Origin: Prostheceraeus crozeri | Taxonomy: Eukaryota > Platyhelminthes > Polycladida > Euryleptidae | Length of the DNA stretch: 64,000 nucleotides | Direction of reading: 5' to 3' | NCBI GenBank assembly: GCA_907163375.1 | Contig: CAJQUW010002196.1 | Coordinates: forward strand, 62,001-126,000 | Part shown: in pieces, positions 1-11,039 of the stretch | Position numbering within the stretch: the first letter of the stretch is position 1 | Layout of the letters: each line of letters starts with the position of its first letter | Translations under genes and position numbers: made by a program | Notes under the pieces: model-generated | Told to the model about the DNA's origin: nothing | What the model saw: only the letters and a program-made list of their open reading frames with translations | Database searches by the model: none

Positions 1-57
1 GAGTCAGAACTTGCCAATCGGATGGTTCAGCTTTCACATGCTGAAGGCAAAGTCTGA
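1..57 (+). CDS. possible exon tail cut by window edge
   Basis: The first 18 codons read ESELANRMVQLSHAEGKV and then stop at TGA. The run is hydrophilic, uses balanced codons and stands out from the AT-rich sequence that follows. It could be the end of an exon that begins left of the window. A weak GT follows GGCAAA. It is too short for assignment and could be chance. Confidence 0.15.
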   Translation, partial: ESELANRMVQLSHAEGKV

Positions 58-115
58 AATCAAACAAACTTAATGGAAAATGAGCGACATGTATGTGTGT
101 GTAATCTATCTGCAG

Positions 116-538
116 TTATAGTCTATGATCTGCAATGTTTGCTATTTTTGCAATTTTTGTGTTACATACTTTCATACTGCTTATTAGAGTTGCTGCTTCG
201 TAATGCATACTAACTATGAAGTTTAAAAGCTGGGCCATAAACAAATTGGTCAAATCGAATTGGAAAAAGTCGATTTTATATTTTCGCGCATCAAACGCAC
301 TCGAGCAATTCGAACAAGTCATAAATCCAACCTTCCAGAAATTCAAATCTAGCAATAATTTGGAAAGCGATTGAAAATGCGCAATGCATTTCATGAGTCT
401 AGGTGGTGCAAAGAAAAGTTTCAAAAGCTGCACAGCAAACATGCGACTTGTGTCGAATCTCCCGCCTTGAATAAGGTTGAGAGGAAATCCGTCGAAAATT
501 GACATTTTTGGCGGATCCATCACTTTTTCGTGGAACAT
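116..538 (-). CDS. hypothetical 140-codon open frame
   Basis: I do not recognise this protein. The frame opens with MFHEKVMDPPKMSIFDGFP, has no stop for 140 codons and ends at TAA near the left edge. Such a length is uncommon by chance in DNA this rich in A+T. The first 30 residues look the most protein-like (PLNLIQGGRFDTSRMF); the rest is rich in Leu, Phe, Ile and Ser, as random AT-rich translation would be. There is no signal peptide, no clear domain and no recognised neighbour. It could be part of an exon, a decayed mobile-element frame or chance. Confidence 0.25.
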   Translation of the reverse strand: MFHEKVMDPPKMSIFDGFPLNLIQGGRFDTSRMFAVQLLKLFFAPPRLMKCIAHFQSLSKLLLDLNFWKVGFMTCSNCSSAFDARKYKIDFFQFDLTNLFMAQLLNFIVSMHYEAATLISSMKVCNTKIAKIANIADHRL

Positions 539-539
539 T

Positions 540-3500
540 CGAATTAGTAAGTTACGTTCAAGCCATATTTCATGTGTGGACCATAAAATTTACTTTATAG
601 CAAAGGTTATAGCACAAACAAGGGCAGGTAAAATAAGATCAGAGTTTCGTATTGCCTGATGCGCTTGGATTCGGATCGGTGTGGGACTTAACTCTTCATA
701 TGTCATAATCGGCTTGTCTATTACCTGATCCGAAACGCACCATCTTGTAGCTCATTAGCTGACAGGCAAAATTAATTCCTCACATGAAATAATGTTTACC
801 TTGCGTGCCGAGAATATACAACAGGGGACAGAAACTTGGCATTCAATAAGCTTGGCTTCAATTTCCTTTATGAAGTTATTTGAAATTGCCACTTAAATGA
901 CACGCGCCCTGTATTGCATTATTGAGCATGTATTGACTTGAAACATTATCGAGTGGCAGCTAAGATGACATACATGACGAAAAGTAAATTTTTCTCCTTT
1001 CATATCAAAAGCTTAGAGCGGGCAAATTCTTGACACAGATAAATTGAACGCTCAATAAAAGAGGCGTCATCGAGGCATCGTATGGATAGCGCGGTTTAAA
1101 AAGAAACATTAAGGTTCATAGATGTCATTTCGTGTTAATTATTCATGCAATGACCTTTTGAATTGTTGATAGAGACTTGAAACCAGGAATGCTTATTTCG
1201 AGGTGAAGAGAATGCAGAATAACAAAGTAAATGCAAATATTTCAACTTGTTTGATGATAATGATCAACAAGCATGTCATACTCTTATTTTTTCAGTGGCA
1301 ATAAATGATGTGGAGTTAGTTTTGTGTCATTCCATGATTATTGAGAGCCATTTAATGTACTATTGGAAGAATTTCGGACATGTTTTGCGACATGATTTCA
1401 ATAATGGTCCAAAATGTGCACCATGTTTTTGAACCATTTTGATTTAGTTTAAACTACAAGGATTAATCAAGATTTGATTCAATCAAGTACATTATCCTCT
1501 AAAATGATAAATGAAAATGTGGCTTGCAGAAACTTAAGCATCAAATTCCAGCAGTAATACTCCGCTAAGCAGAAAGGATGCCTTCCAGGAAAATCTTACG
1601 TCAAAAAAATCTCCGTAGCCTATATATCGAGGCAAAGAGCTAATGGGAAATAAGATAATGCGTTCCTGACGTAGAGATTTTAGAGGTTAATTGTGTCTTT
1701 TCTCCTTTAAAAATCGTTATTTCAGACTAAATTAAAAATAACTATTTTTTATTCATTAGATTTTACACATACAGTGGACACATTGTCTACACAATATGAT
1801 TAGATGAAATATTGCTGAGTGCCAGTTCACGTAGGTATTGACTAAAAAATTGTCCTCAAACTTGAACAATTTAAGCAATCTTCTTTTGCAACCGCAAACT
1901 TAGCGCTTCGTCCAAGAATTGCTCATCTATTCGGCTCACAATTGCTCAAAACTTGCTTGTGACTGTAGAGTAGTTGAACTACATGATTGACAGCACAGCA
2001 GGCTACTCTGCATTTATTTATCCTGGCTTTGCCGTGCGGCTGACAATAATAAAGCACATGTGCATGGAAGCTATGGTAATATTGCATGCTTCTCAAGCTT
2101 AATGTTTAACAACATTAATGTTAAAAAATGCAAAAAATGGTAAATCATGAGGGGTGAAAATGAGTTTTGTTAATTATAATCTACGTATTAAGGGGAGAGC
2201 CTGACTGCATGCAGCAGGGTAAAGGAAGCATGCTTTATACTCAAAGGAGGTAGCGTATAGCATGGTATTAATGTGTGGTCATTAATGAACTATCGGTACA
2301 TTTTTCTTTTGATTTTTGAAATTTTTGATTTGTTGCCTTTGATTTTTTGATCACCTGTGAAATTTTGCCGAGATTAAGCTTCCTTTAAATTGGATTCTTT
2401 AAGCAAGCTGTGCTTGCAGATATGGAGGTCTTTATCAATCTTTCACTTGAAGCTCAATAGAGTGCTTATGTCTATTCCAATGACGGAAGTGCACATGATC
2501 ATCCACATGATGCGAGTATATATGCCATAGATAGGTCATAAATGAAATTTCAACAAACAATTCATAATATACAATCTGATGCAGTATATTAAGTATCTCA
2601 CTTTAGAAGCTCATACTGCGAACACATCGCAAAAGGGGAGAGCTAGCCATTTGACGCGGCTATGCGCAAGATCCGTGATTGACACAGACTTGAAAATGGA
2701 CCTGGACTTTTTGGGCCGTTCTGAAAAATCCCGACTCGGTCCACTCATTTAGGCTCATTAGGCCCGTTACTAATGCATTGGCAACATGTAGGATATACAG
2801 CATTGAGCACATTCATGGCTAATTTTTCTCAAAGGCTTCAATAACTTTATCTTTCAATAACTTTTGAAATTGTGGTATTTAATGACTTTCGCTAGAATTT
2901 TCAGCTTGATTTCCGCCACAAGCTAAATTATTAATCCATTCAATCGTAGAAGTTGTATTCACATTTGAAGTCAACTTGGAGCTGGAGAATGCCATTTCAC
3001 AGATACATTGGAATGGTTGATTTTAAAAGAAAATCTCCCACATTTCGTATATATATGTTTGAGTTCGTATATAATATTTAGGTTGCTGTCTTCATGTCAT
3101 GTAGACATATATATGTGCTTCTCTTGATCTTTATATGAAGCAAATTAGCAATTCAGCAATTCAAAGAGAATTATTGATGCTTCACCTAAAATTCTCCGCA
3201 TCAATTATGAAATCAGGAGTGTGGATATTGAAATATGAAATATGTAAATCTAGAGATCATCTACCATTTTCTCACTTATCAAATAGCATGAAACTAAATT
3301 GACAAAATTATCAATCAAATCATCAATATACTCATATTTACCTTCTATTGCCATGTAAAGCGTTTGAAAGTCTTAATGCTCATTTTTCAAGGACGAAGTT
3401 TTGCAAAGTTTACTTCCTATGTTTCTTTTCAAATATAAATGTCTAAAATTATTACGCAAGAAAGGGGAAGAGGTGCTTAAATATTCTTTTCAGCTATGAA

Positions 3501-4560
3501 AATAGGTCAATAAAGCATGATTTATGACCTATGCTTTCAGAAGGTCTGAATAGCAAATATGACCGTTTGACCGTTGTGTCTTGGAGATCACCGCTCGACC
3601 GTAGAGAACATCATTTTCATATTCTAGTTCCTCTCCAAGTTCTAAAATGCCGATGTGCATATACTTAAGATTATAGATCCTGTAGCATCTATAGAAAAAA
3701 TTCAACGATAAGTATAATCAACATAAGCGATCAAATCTATCAATTTTGCTTAAGTTATTTCGATATTAATCAGCAATTTTACAAATATTATTGTCATTGA
3801 TACTTGCTCTCAATTCATGCGATCTTTTTTCAATGAAAAGTTTGTGAGCATGCTCCTAGGTTGTCTAATGATTTGGACTTCTGTTGCAATTTTGCTATTG
3901 AAGTTTTGAATTTCAACAAGGCGGCCTGGCTTTTGTAATTTTTTTTGTACGGCTGACTTTGACGAATTTATCAGCTTAACTTATTCATGACTATGATGAA
4001 TTGACCTACATTATCGATAAGCTACTACTATATGCTTTTGGTATATATATGCTATGTATCAACTTTTATACATAGGTCTTGGTTGCTAAAATTTTCAAAT
4101 TCATGAAAAAACATCACAAAGAAAATTTAAAGTTTTAGGGTTGACTGGTTTAGTCAGTCACGGAAGTCACTGTCCTTAGTGACCATATTGCCACGAATTC
4201 CAATAACTTGGCAAGAGAGAACATAAGCGTTCGTTTGTTCTTCACCACATAAGCAGGCACTATTATTTGAGAGAACTCTTCAAATCATCTGAAGTGTATA
4301 AAATACTATATTTCTTGGGGCTAATGTAATTTATGAGAGCAGATCCTTCAATACAAATGTAATCTTTAGATACATTTTCTAATTGCTATCTAATTGTACT
4401 TAAAGCAATTTTAGATTTAAAAGCATATACATAAAGGAGATATTGAAAAAAAGAAGACACTGTCAATAAAGTGTTCATCGGAAAACGATAGCGTTCTACA
4501 AGTCTTTTTTAATCCAAGTGCAAGAATTAACAAACCAAGGTAAGATGAAGAGTATCAATT
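540..4560. other. unassigned AT-rich DNA
   Basis: I see no recognisable gene here. Two local features are listed separately: a short repeat related to 10.48 kb (near 2.98 kb) and a GC-rich patch near 2.70 kb. Short open frames in this stretch look like chance translations. Confidence 0.6.
2979..3060 (+). repeat. dispersed repeat copy A1 (matches 10.48 kb)
   Basis: The stretch containing GAATGCCATTTCACA, followed by a TGG-rich run and CCACA, matches the sequence starting near 10,482 with mismatches and small gaps. Both lie on the plus strand. At 10.48 kb the frame reads ELWNAISQRQW, which resembles the WN(S/A)LP-type block near the C-terminus of CR1/Jockey LINEs. That link is tentative. Confidence 0.4.
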
Positions 4561-4581
4561 ATCTTGACCGACCAGACTATC

Positions 4582-4781
4582 GGATGCCGGGTTGGCATCA
4601 CTGGTCACAGCATTTTTCCATTTGTCTCGCGATCGTGCTGTTCTTCTCCATGTTGGTCCAAACGTTCTCGTGAGGTCGTCTTCCCATCTTTTCGAGGGCC
4701 TCCCTGTTGGTCTTCTCTGTTCTCGTGAATACCACTCTGCGACTGCGTTTGTTCATCTTCTATCGGGAAGTCGTGTGACAT
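4582..4781 (-). mobile_element. RTE-type LINE, C-terminal piece (downstream half)
   Basis: Read on the minus strand this gives WYSREQRRPTGRPSKRWEDD and then a region ending RSRDKWKNAV. This is the conserved C-terminal tail of RTE-clade LINE polymerases: a W-Y-x-R block, the GRP-x-x-RW motif and a final RD-x-W. Just before it the frame reads TRLPDRR, then TGA where TGG (Trp) is expected, then TNAVAE. The piece continues the RTE fragment at 5819-6200, from which it is separated by a plus-strand LINE. It is broken and old. The family call rests on motif recognition only. Confidence 0.75.
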
Positions 4782-5820
4782 CATAGCCTGTCTACATCAT
4801 AGTCATCTCTGTGCTTCCTTGAATTGGGTCAAACTACCGTATGACTTTATTGTTTGGTGCTGTGACTACTTGCGTGACAGAACACAACGAATTCAAGTGA
4901 ACTTTAAGTCTACCGCCTTCGTATCTGTGACATCCGGGGTTCCCCAAGGAGGTATTTTGTCACCTTTTCTTTTTTGTGCTCATATGAGTAGTCTGTGTCC
5001 GTCCAGTCCTAACTGTCTCATCTCACTATACGCAGATGATGTCAACACAGCGAAGCCCATTTTCAATGACAACTATGATCAACTGGTATTGGACGAGATA
5101 AGTCATGTCGAAGGTTGGTGCAACTCAAATGGGTTATGTCTGAATCGCTCAAAAACTAAAATCATGTTGGTCTCTACGTCAATGCTGACTACATCGCCGT
5201 CCAATATTGTCTTGGCAGAAAACGTGAAACTATTGGGAGTGACATACACCGCAAAACTAAAATGGGACCTTCACGTCGATAACCTATGTAGAAAAGCGAT
5301 TCAAAGTCTGAAGCGATTCCTGTCTATTCAAGAGCTCATCCTTATATATAACGCTACTGTTCTTGGGACGCTGGAATATGATAGTGCGTTTCTGGTAGGA
5401 ATGAACAAGAAGAACTCTGAGAAATTCGAGAAAGTAAGACGCCGAGCACACCGTATAATTTGCGGGTCAGAATGCAATTGTGACTCTTTCACACCACTCC
5501 GTATGAGGAGAGAAATTTCCGCTCTACGAATTTTCAAAGCGATGTCCAATAAAGACAATTTGTTGAACTACTTGGTTCCTAAGCAATTCCTACGCTCCTC
5601 ACTTTTTGAAGTTTCTTTTTGCCGTACACAGTTGCGAAAGTCGTCTTTCGTACCGTCATGTGTGACTTTAGTGAATAATCAAATGACTTGTAGTAACCAG
5701 TTTAATTTGAACGTATATTTTTTTGCTTTTGTTATTATCTTCTTTGTAAATGATCTATATGACATGCATGTTGTGATTTCCATTCAAAAATACACGTTTT
5801 ACTACTACTACTACTACTAC
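4782..5820 (+). mobile_element. 5'-truncated CR1/Jockey-like LINE with long intact RT frame
   Basis: The frame is open from the left junction to 5919. It encodes the C-terminal half of a non-LTR reverse transcriptase: a DYLRDR block, then GVPQGGILSP, then the catalytic YADDV motif, the thumb block NVKLLGVTYTAKLKWDLHV and a C-terminal region with RRRAHRIICGSECNCDSF. An ATG is not needed; the element is cut off at its 5' end before the fingers domain. The coding part ends near a trinucleotide tail of (ACT)n at 5801-5820. The four bases ACAT occur at both junctions (4778-4781 and 5819-5822) and could be a short target duplication. The element sits inside a minus-strand RTE. A related, more decayed copy lies at 22.57 kb. 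About 345 codons without a stop suggests a fairly recent insertion. The exact clade (CR1, Daphne, Crack or Jockey) is not settled. Confidence 0.8.
5801..5820 (+). repeat. (ACT)n microsatellite, LINE 3' tail
   Basis: Nearly seven ACT units sit exactly at the 3' junction of the plus-strand LINE. Simple trinucleotide tails of this kind are usual at the 3' ends of CR1/Jockey-like LINEs. Confidence 0.8.
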
Positions 5821-6215
5821 ATGTCCAGCCCATCTGTGTTTGCTCTTCCTGTACTCTTCCATGACGTCATTGACCCCGATTCTTTTCCTGATCTCTTCGT
5901 TCTTGACATGTTGGAGTAGTGATATTCCTAGCTCCATGACTCATTGTGCTGTAGCCAAACACTGTTACTCCTTCTTTGTTGTTGCCCACGTTTCACTTGT
6001 TATAACATTGCAGACAAGATGGTGCTGTTGAATAGATCTGCACGGGTGTTTGTGTCGATGTTGGATTTCAGTACATCCTTTATCAAGTTGAATGCTCTCC
6101 ATCTCGCTCTTTCTCGGCGATTGATCTCGTTCCATGTTCATATGTTCACCAAGTAGACAAGGGAGTAAAAGCAATTCGTAACACTGGTCCCAACTGAAGT
6201 GAGCTGAAATCCACA
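5819..6215 (-). mobile_element. RTE-type LINE, thumb/C-terminal piece (upstream half)
   Basis: On the minus strand one frame reads INRRERARWRAFNLIKDVL, then KSNIDTNTRADLFNSTILSA. After a frame change it gives SETWATTKKE, and further on LGISLLQHVKNEEIRKRIGV and EEYRKSKHRWAGHV. These are the standard blocks after the catalytic domain in RTE-clade LINEs (ETW, LGIS, RxRTG/IGV, RWAGHV). The piece stops at 5819, where the younger LINE was inserted, and resumes at 4781 with TRLPDRR. It carries at least one frameshift and is non-functional. Nothing upstream of 6215 is clearly RTE. Confidence 0.75.
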
Positions 6216-6299
6216 TGAATATAGCCAGGTGAACTTCAAAGTTATGTTCCAGAGTATTCACACCCGTGTGGTAGAGACAATTTGCACTGCATCTAGTCC

Positions 6300-9200
6300 G
6301 AGTGTATTGATTATTGAAAACTCATCATCCGTGCCTCTCGGCATGTTCTAATTAAATCTAATGTAAATATTTTCTTTTGTTCTTTTGATTTGCTTTGTAA
6401 TCGTGAATTCTATACATAAAGTGCTCGTCTTTTTTCACTGTCCGGATGATGGGTTCGTAAATAAACCCAGAAATCGATCGAAGGCGATGGTCGCTATCCC
6501 TCCGAAAATTTGGGTTCATGCGTTATGAAAATGGGTGTATGATATTTATATAAATAGTTCATAGACTCATGCAGATGTGCAATTAATATGTAATAGATAA
6601 TGCACAGATTCAAGGTCAGTCTTTGCCATGGGATTGTGAACGAGAACCGAAGGTTCGAGCAAGCATGTTTACAAGAAACTAGACAGCCTCTTGTTAGCTT
6701 CCAAGCTCGGAATAGGATCAGAAATATTTCTTTTTCATCAAAATTGAAGATAACAACGTAAGTATTAGTCATATGATATTGATTTTGAGAAGAAACTGAT
6801 GGCTTGGAACACTCTTAGAGCACAATATCAAATGTTGCTGCAGCGACTAACACTTGGATGCATCGCCATAAACATTTCAAGAAGGGTTCAATTGGATTGC
6901 TAAAGTGTACTTGCTAGTGTACTCTTTCAAATAAGAATATATTCAGTTTTTTTCTAGGCTAACTAATCTGTCATAATTCAGCATCTGATCCGATTGCCAA
7001 GCATCTTAGGACTTCAGCAGACATGTAACACGTATTCAAAAGTTGCCAATCCCATTTTCAATATCGAACTATCTTGGATGGATTTTTGAGGTGTATCACG
7101 ATTGAAGCTGTTAATTGTTCACGAATACTCGTATTCACAATGCTAAGGCATGGGCATATTTCGACACAAGGGCAATTCAAAAAGTCTTTATGGAAACAAC
7201 AATAAGTAAGCAAGGTCTATTCTCACTATATGAAAATTATGTCGATAATAAGTTGCAAATATAAGCTGGGTCAGTAGCCTATCTGACTGTCACCCAATTG
7301 AAACTGGTCGATTTTGTGCAAATTTTGTGAGAGCAATATATGTAATCATGTACATGTATCTTTTTTGAGAAGACGTTTTATCACTATCTGAAACGATCTT
7401 TTTGTATAGTCCAATGCATCCATCTTTTGAGTTGCTTTAATTTGGTTTCAAGTTGTATTTTCAAATATGTCATTCTCTATTGGCAGAAGTGTACTGAATT
7501 CATTTTCAAAAAAGAAAGATGCAAGAGTACAAAGCATTTTAACGCTTTAAGCTCCGTTATATGGGGACTACTATTAGCAGCACGTGTTGTTTTAAATCTA
7601 GAGAATTGTGAATGATTGTACCCCATCATATTAAGCATACAGTCAAACGATTCATCAACTTTTCATCTTGTAAAAACATGCCTGTTCGTGCGATGACCGA
7701 GAAAAATTCATTTATAACACTTACAAATAGCATCGAAATATTCCTAAATTTGACATATTCCTAAACTGATGGTGAGATTATATAAAAAGAGCTACAGACA
7801 CCTAAACTCATCATCTGGGATGGAGACCTCCAAAGTTGGTGGGCGTAGCGAATGATGCATACATGTACATATTGTGAAATGTACAACATCTTGATGCACA
7901 TTCATTGTCAAAATTGTTTCAGAAAATCATGTCTCCAAATTATGAAAATAGATTGGTGCATTTGTTGTAATAATGCTGAGCAAAATGGATAAGAGGCTGT
8001 CTAACTTTTCAATTTTTATTCTTTGTGAAGGCTCCTGTCAACTGATGTCTTTAAACATGCTTCATATAATGTTTTCCATGTGCTCATGACTTCAATAATA
8101 TTACAGTACCTGTTCATTATTTCAACAGTATAACACGACAGAGCTTAGATAAAATCTAATCAATGATGTGAAATTGACATGAATCTAATTTAGATAGAAG
8201 AGTATGAAGAAAAAATGAACTTTTCAGAATAAGATTTCCCAGACGCTATTTGAATCATTAACCATTTTTCTCGTATAACTGTAAATTAATGGTCTAGTCA
8301 CAATTGCTTAGTCAACCTGTGCACATCACGCATTCATGCATCTATCATAAATTAGCAGCCTATGATCTTTTTATATGTTGTATACATCTACAACTTCAAA
8401 AGATGGCAACTTCTGTTTATAATTCGGCTAGTTCCGTGACAATAAAATGAACTAAGTCTACACGCACAAGTGCATATTTTGCTGAAACCTCTTATGGAAA
8501 TCGCAAGCTTCATAAGTAGAGGTCGTGTTATTATAAAATAGAATTGATTAGAGTAGTATGTATTTATCGATTGCTGAACTTTGAACAATTTCAGTGAGTT
8601 TTACAATAAAATCCACGGACATTCATCAAAAAGCTCAGTAGAGAAGCGCAGTTGATGCTGGGCCAATGTAGAAGAGGCTTTGTGAACTTTTCCCGTTTGG
8701 TAGCTGTATTCTAAATAATTGATTGAATAGTGTACTGTATCGACAAAATTTGTGAACATCCAAATTGATCGGCAAATTCGTTAAAATTGAATCATTCTGA
8801 AGGAATTCACTGCAAGTGCCAAGACATACGAGCATTCTCAAGTCAAACAATATATTGACATTCTCCATGTGCATGCTTTTCAAGTTATCAGATCATTCAA
8901 GTTTGATTGTGAAATAAACTATTGAGTTGCATTCGAAAATGCACAAAAGTTTGTGTCATTGAGAATTGGGATGCGATTAAAACATCAAAATTAGTTGAGT
9001 TTTAGGTTGAAACATCAATTAGAATTCAGCTATCCCTTGATCCGGGTGAAAGGCGACTAAGACTGCAACTTTTACCTGTTTAAGATCTGTTTTTAGATAC
9101 CCGTTTTTAGATCTGTTCCAGCGTTGTCTGGAAATTTTTCATAATTACTTTTCGTTATTTATGGGAGCTGAGAATTCTTGGGAATGGGAATCGAAATTGC

Positions 9201-10470
9201 TGTCTCAGATGAAAATACAAGCATCATGTTGAGCTTGTTGTCTTACATCATTTTCAAACTCGCATCCTCCAATCAAACATTGCATGAACATTGACTTAAC
9301 TGCAATTCGTTACAAGCAATGGATTATTTATCTAATGTTGGATGATGGATAATTAAGCCAATTAAATCAATAAAGAAAATTAAGTATTCTGTGTTTTTGT
9401 TTGCTATTGTAGGATTGTATTTACATGACATTCTGAATGCGACAGTATCTGAAAGATCTAGCATGATTTGCTACCATAAGCGAATCATGCATCTATGAGA
9501 ACAGTTATGAGTTACGCACAAATAGACAGATTAAGTCATATTAAATGTTCAATGTCTTCGATGATTGAATAAATATTTTCTCAGGCATCGACAATAAGGG
9601 ATTTTCAAACCCATAGACTTGAAACATTGAGACAATATTAGTTCTAAACAACATGCAAACATTCAAGTTTACAACGATTCCATTTGTTGAAGTTTGATGC
9701 ACTAATTCGTTTTTTTTCTGTTTCAGTTGACTATGGCGTTAGTCATTTTTCATTTAACACTTCTTTGATTTGAAAACTTTATCAAGACTAAAATCGATAT
9801 GACTGTTCGTCAATGCAAGATAGCTTCACTAGAAACACTCTTATGTCATGTCAACAAGTCACTGAATGGGTTAACTTCTGTTTCATGTGACTAAACAAAT
9901 GACAGCAAACTTATGGACGCATGATATCTCAAACATGTTTTTGCCGATTAGTAGCAGATTAAATTTACATATGATTTGGAGCAATTTATCGAAATTTTGA
10001 TAGAAGTACATGTATATGCACGTAAATATACTGTGGGTATATTGGCAAGTGACAGCATTTTCTGTAGAACTTAAAGGTGAAATACACACATTTATTTCAC
10101 CTGATGAAGTCTTCGGCCGAAAATTTGTGATTTTAATATTGTAATATACATACAAGTATATTGTTCGAGTTCTAAGCATATTTTCTTTCTTTTTCAAACA
10201 ATACTTTGACTCGATGACTTATATTTTGTATCCATGTAGGTGAATTACTTTAATAATATGAGTCAATGAATCACATCATGGTCATCTATGATGCCATCGA
10301 GATCGAATAGAGTACTGGAAATTCAAAAGTTGTGTAAATTCCACTTATTTTCAAAAAAATTAAAATTATTGAAATGTTTAGTAGTAACTTCACAAACAAG
10401 TCGTCATCTTTGTGTCTTTTCCGAATCATTTGAATTCTCTAGGTAAATCCACTTCGTCCTCCTTCTTTAC
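6300..10470. other. unassigned AT-rich DNA
   Basis: No gene is recognised. A T-rich run at 6,350-6,440 that contains ATAAAG resembles a LINE 3' end, but no coding block lies next to it. The remaining short open frames look like chance translations. Confidence 0.55.
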
Positions 10471-10479
10471 AATCATAGA

Positions 10480-10570
10480 ACTGTGGAATGCCATTTCACA
10501 AAGACAGTGGATGGTCGCGTTTCACAGAGCATATTTTCCACAGTTTACATGCACATGCTTGAGTTGCCTT
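10480..10570 (+). repeat. dispersed repeat copy A2 (matches 2.98 kb)
   Basis: This matches the repeat at 2,979-3,060 around GGAATGCCATTTCACA. The plus frame reads ELWNAISQRQWMVAFHRAY. That could be a decayed LINE C-terminal block, but nothing else in the flanks supports it. Confidence 0.4.
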
Positions 10571-10639
10571 CCACAAGCACATTTCAGTTAAATCAATTTT
10601 TTTGTAACTTCTTATATTTTGAATTGATATGCATAGTGC

Positions 10640-11030
10640 GAATATGAGTAAATGAATGCCACCATTAGAAGGTTTGCACACTAAGCATATTGTACCGTGA
10701 ATTTCTTATACAGAGCTGATCATGAAAAACGGACCACCTACATTTCATTGAAGTTCAATCGATTCTCATGCCTTCCAATCACATCGCACAACAGCGCACC
10801 ATTAATCATTCGAGAGCTTGCATTATCCGCCTTAAAGTGAGCTATGATAGGCTTGGATCCGTTATTGTATTTGCTGAGCAGTGCTCAGCGTATGAAAATC
10901 GCTCAATTTACAAATCGTAATTTTTCAAAATGGAACTTATGTGAGTATGATAATGAGTCAAGCACGGAGAGAACGAGCATTTTCTGAGCTTTCTTTTGAC
11001 ATACTGTTCATCAAAATCGGTGAATTAATA
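10640..11030 (+). repeat. dispersed repeat copy B1 (matches 58.94-59.33 kb)
   Basis: Over about 390 bases this stretch aligns co-linearly with 58,935-59,330. Shared anchors in order are GCACAC, AAGCATA, CAGAGCTGA, TCGATTC, CCTTCCA, AACTTGCAT/AGCTTGCAT, TATGAT, CAATTTAC, AATCGTAAT and TTTTCT. Identity looks like roughly 65-75 per cent with indels. I see no terminal repeats, poly(A) tail or coding capacity, so the element class is unknown. Confidence 0.55.
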
Positions 11031-11039
11031 AAAAATTAG

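Noticed and set aside
4592-4786. Plus-strand 64-codon frame (MASLVTAFFHLSRDR and following)
   Set aside because: It is the complement of the RTE C-terminal block; the minus strand carries the known motifs.
5835-6156. Plus-strand open frames of 60-70 codons over 5840-6156
   Set aside because: They are antisense shadows of the minus-strand RTE fragment, which has the conserved motifs.
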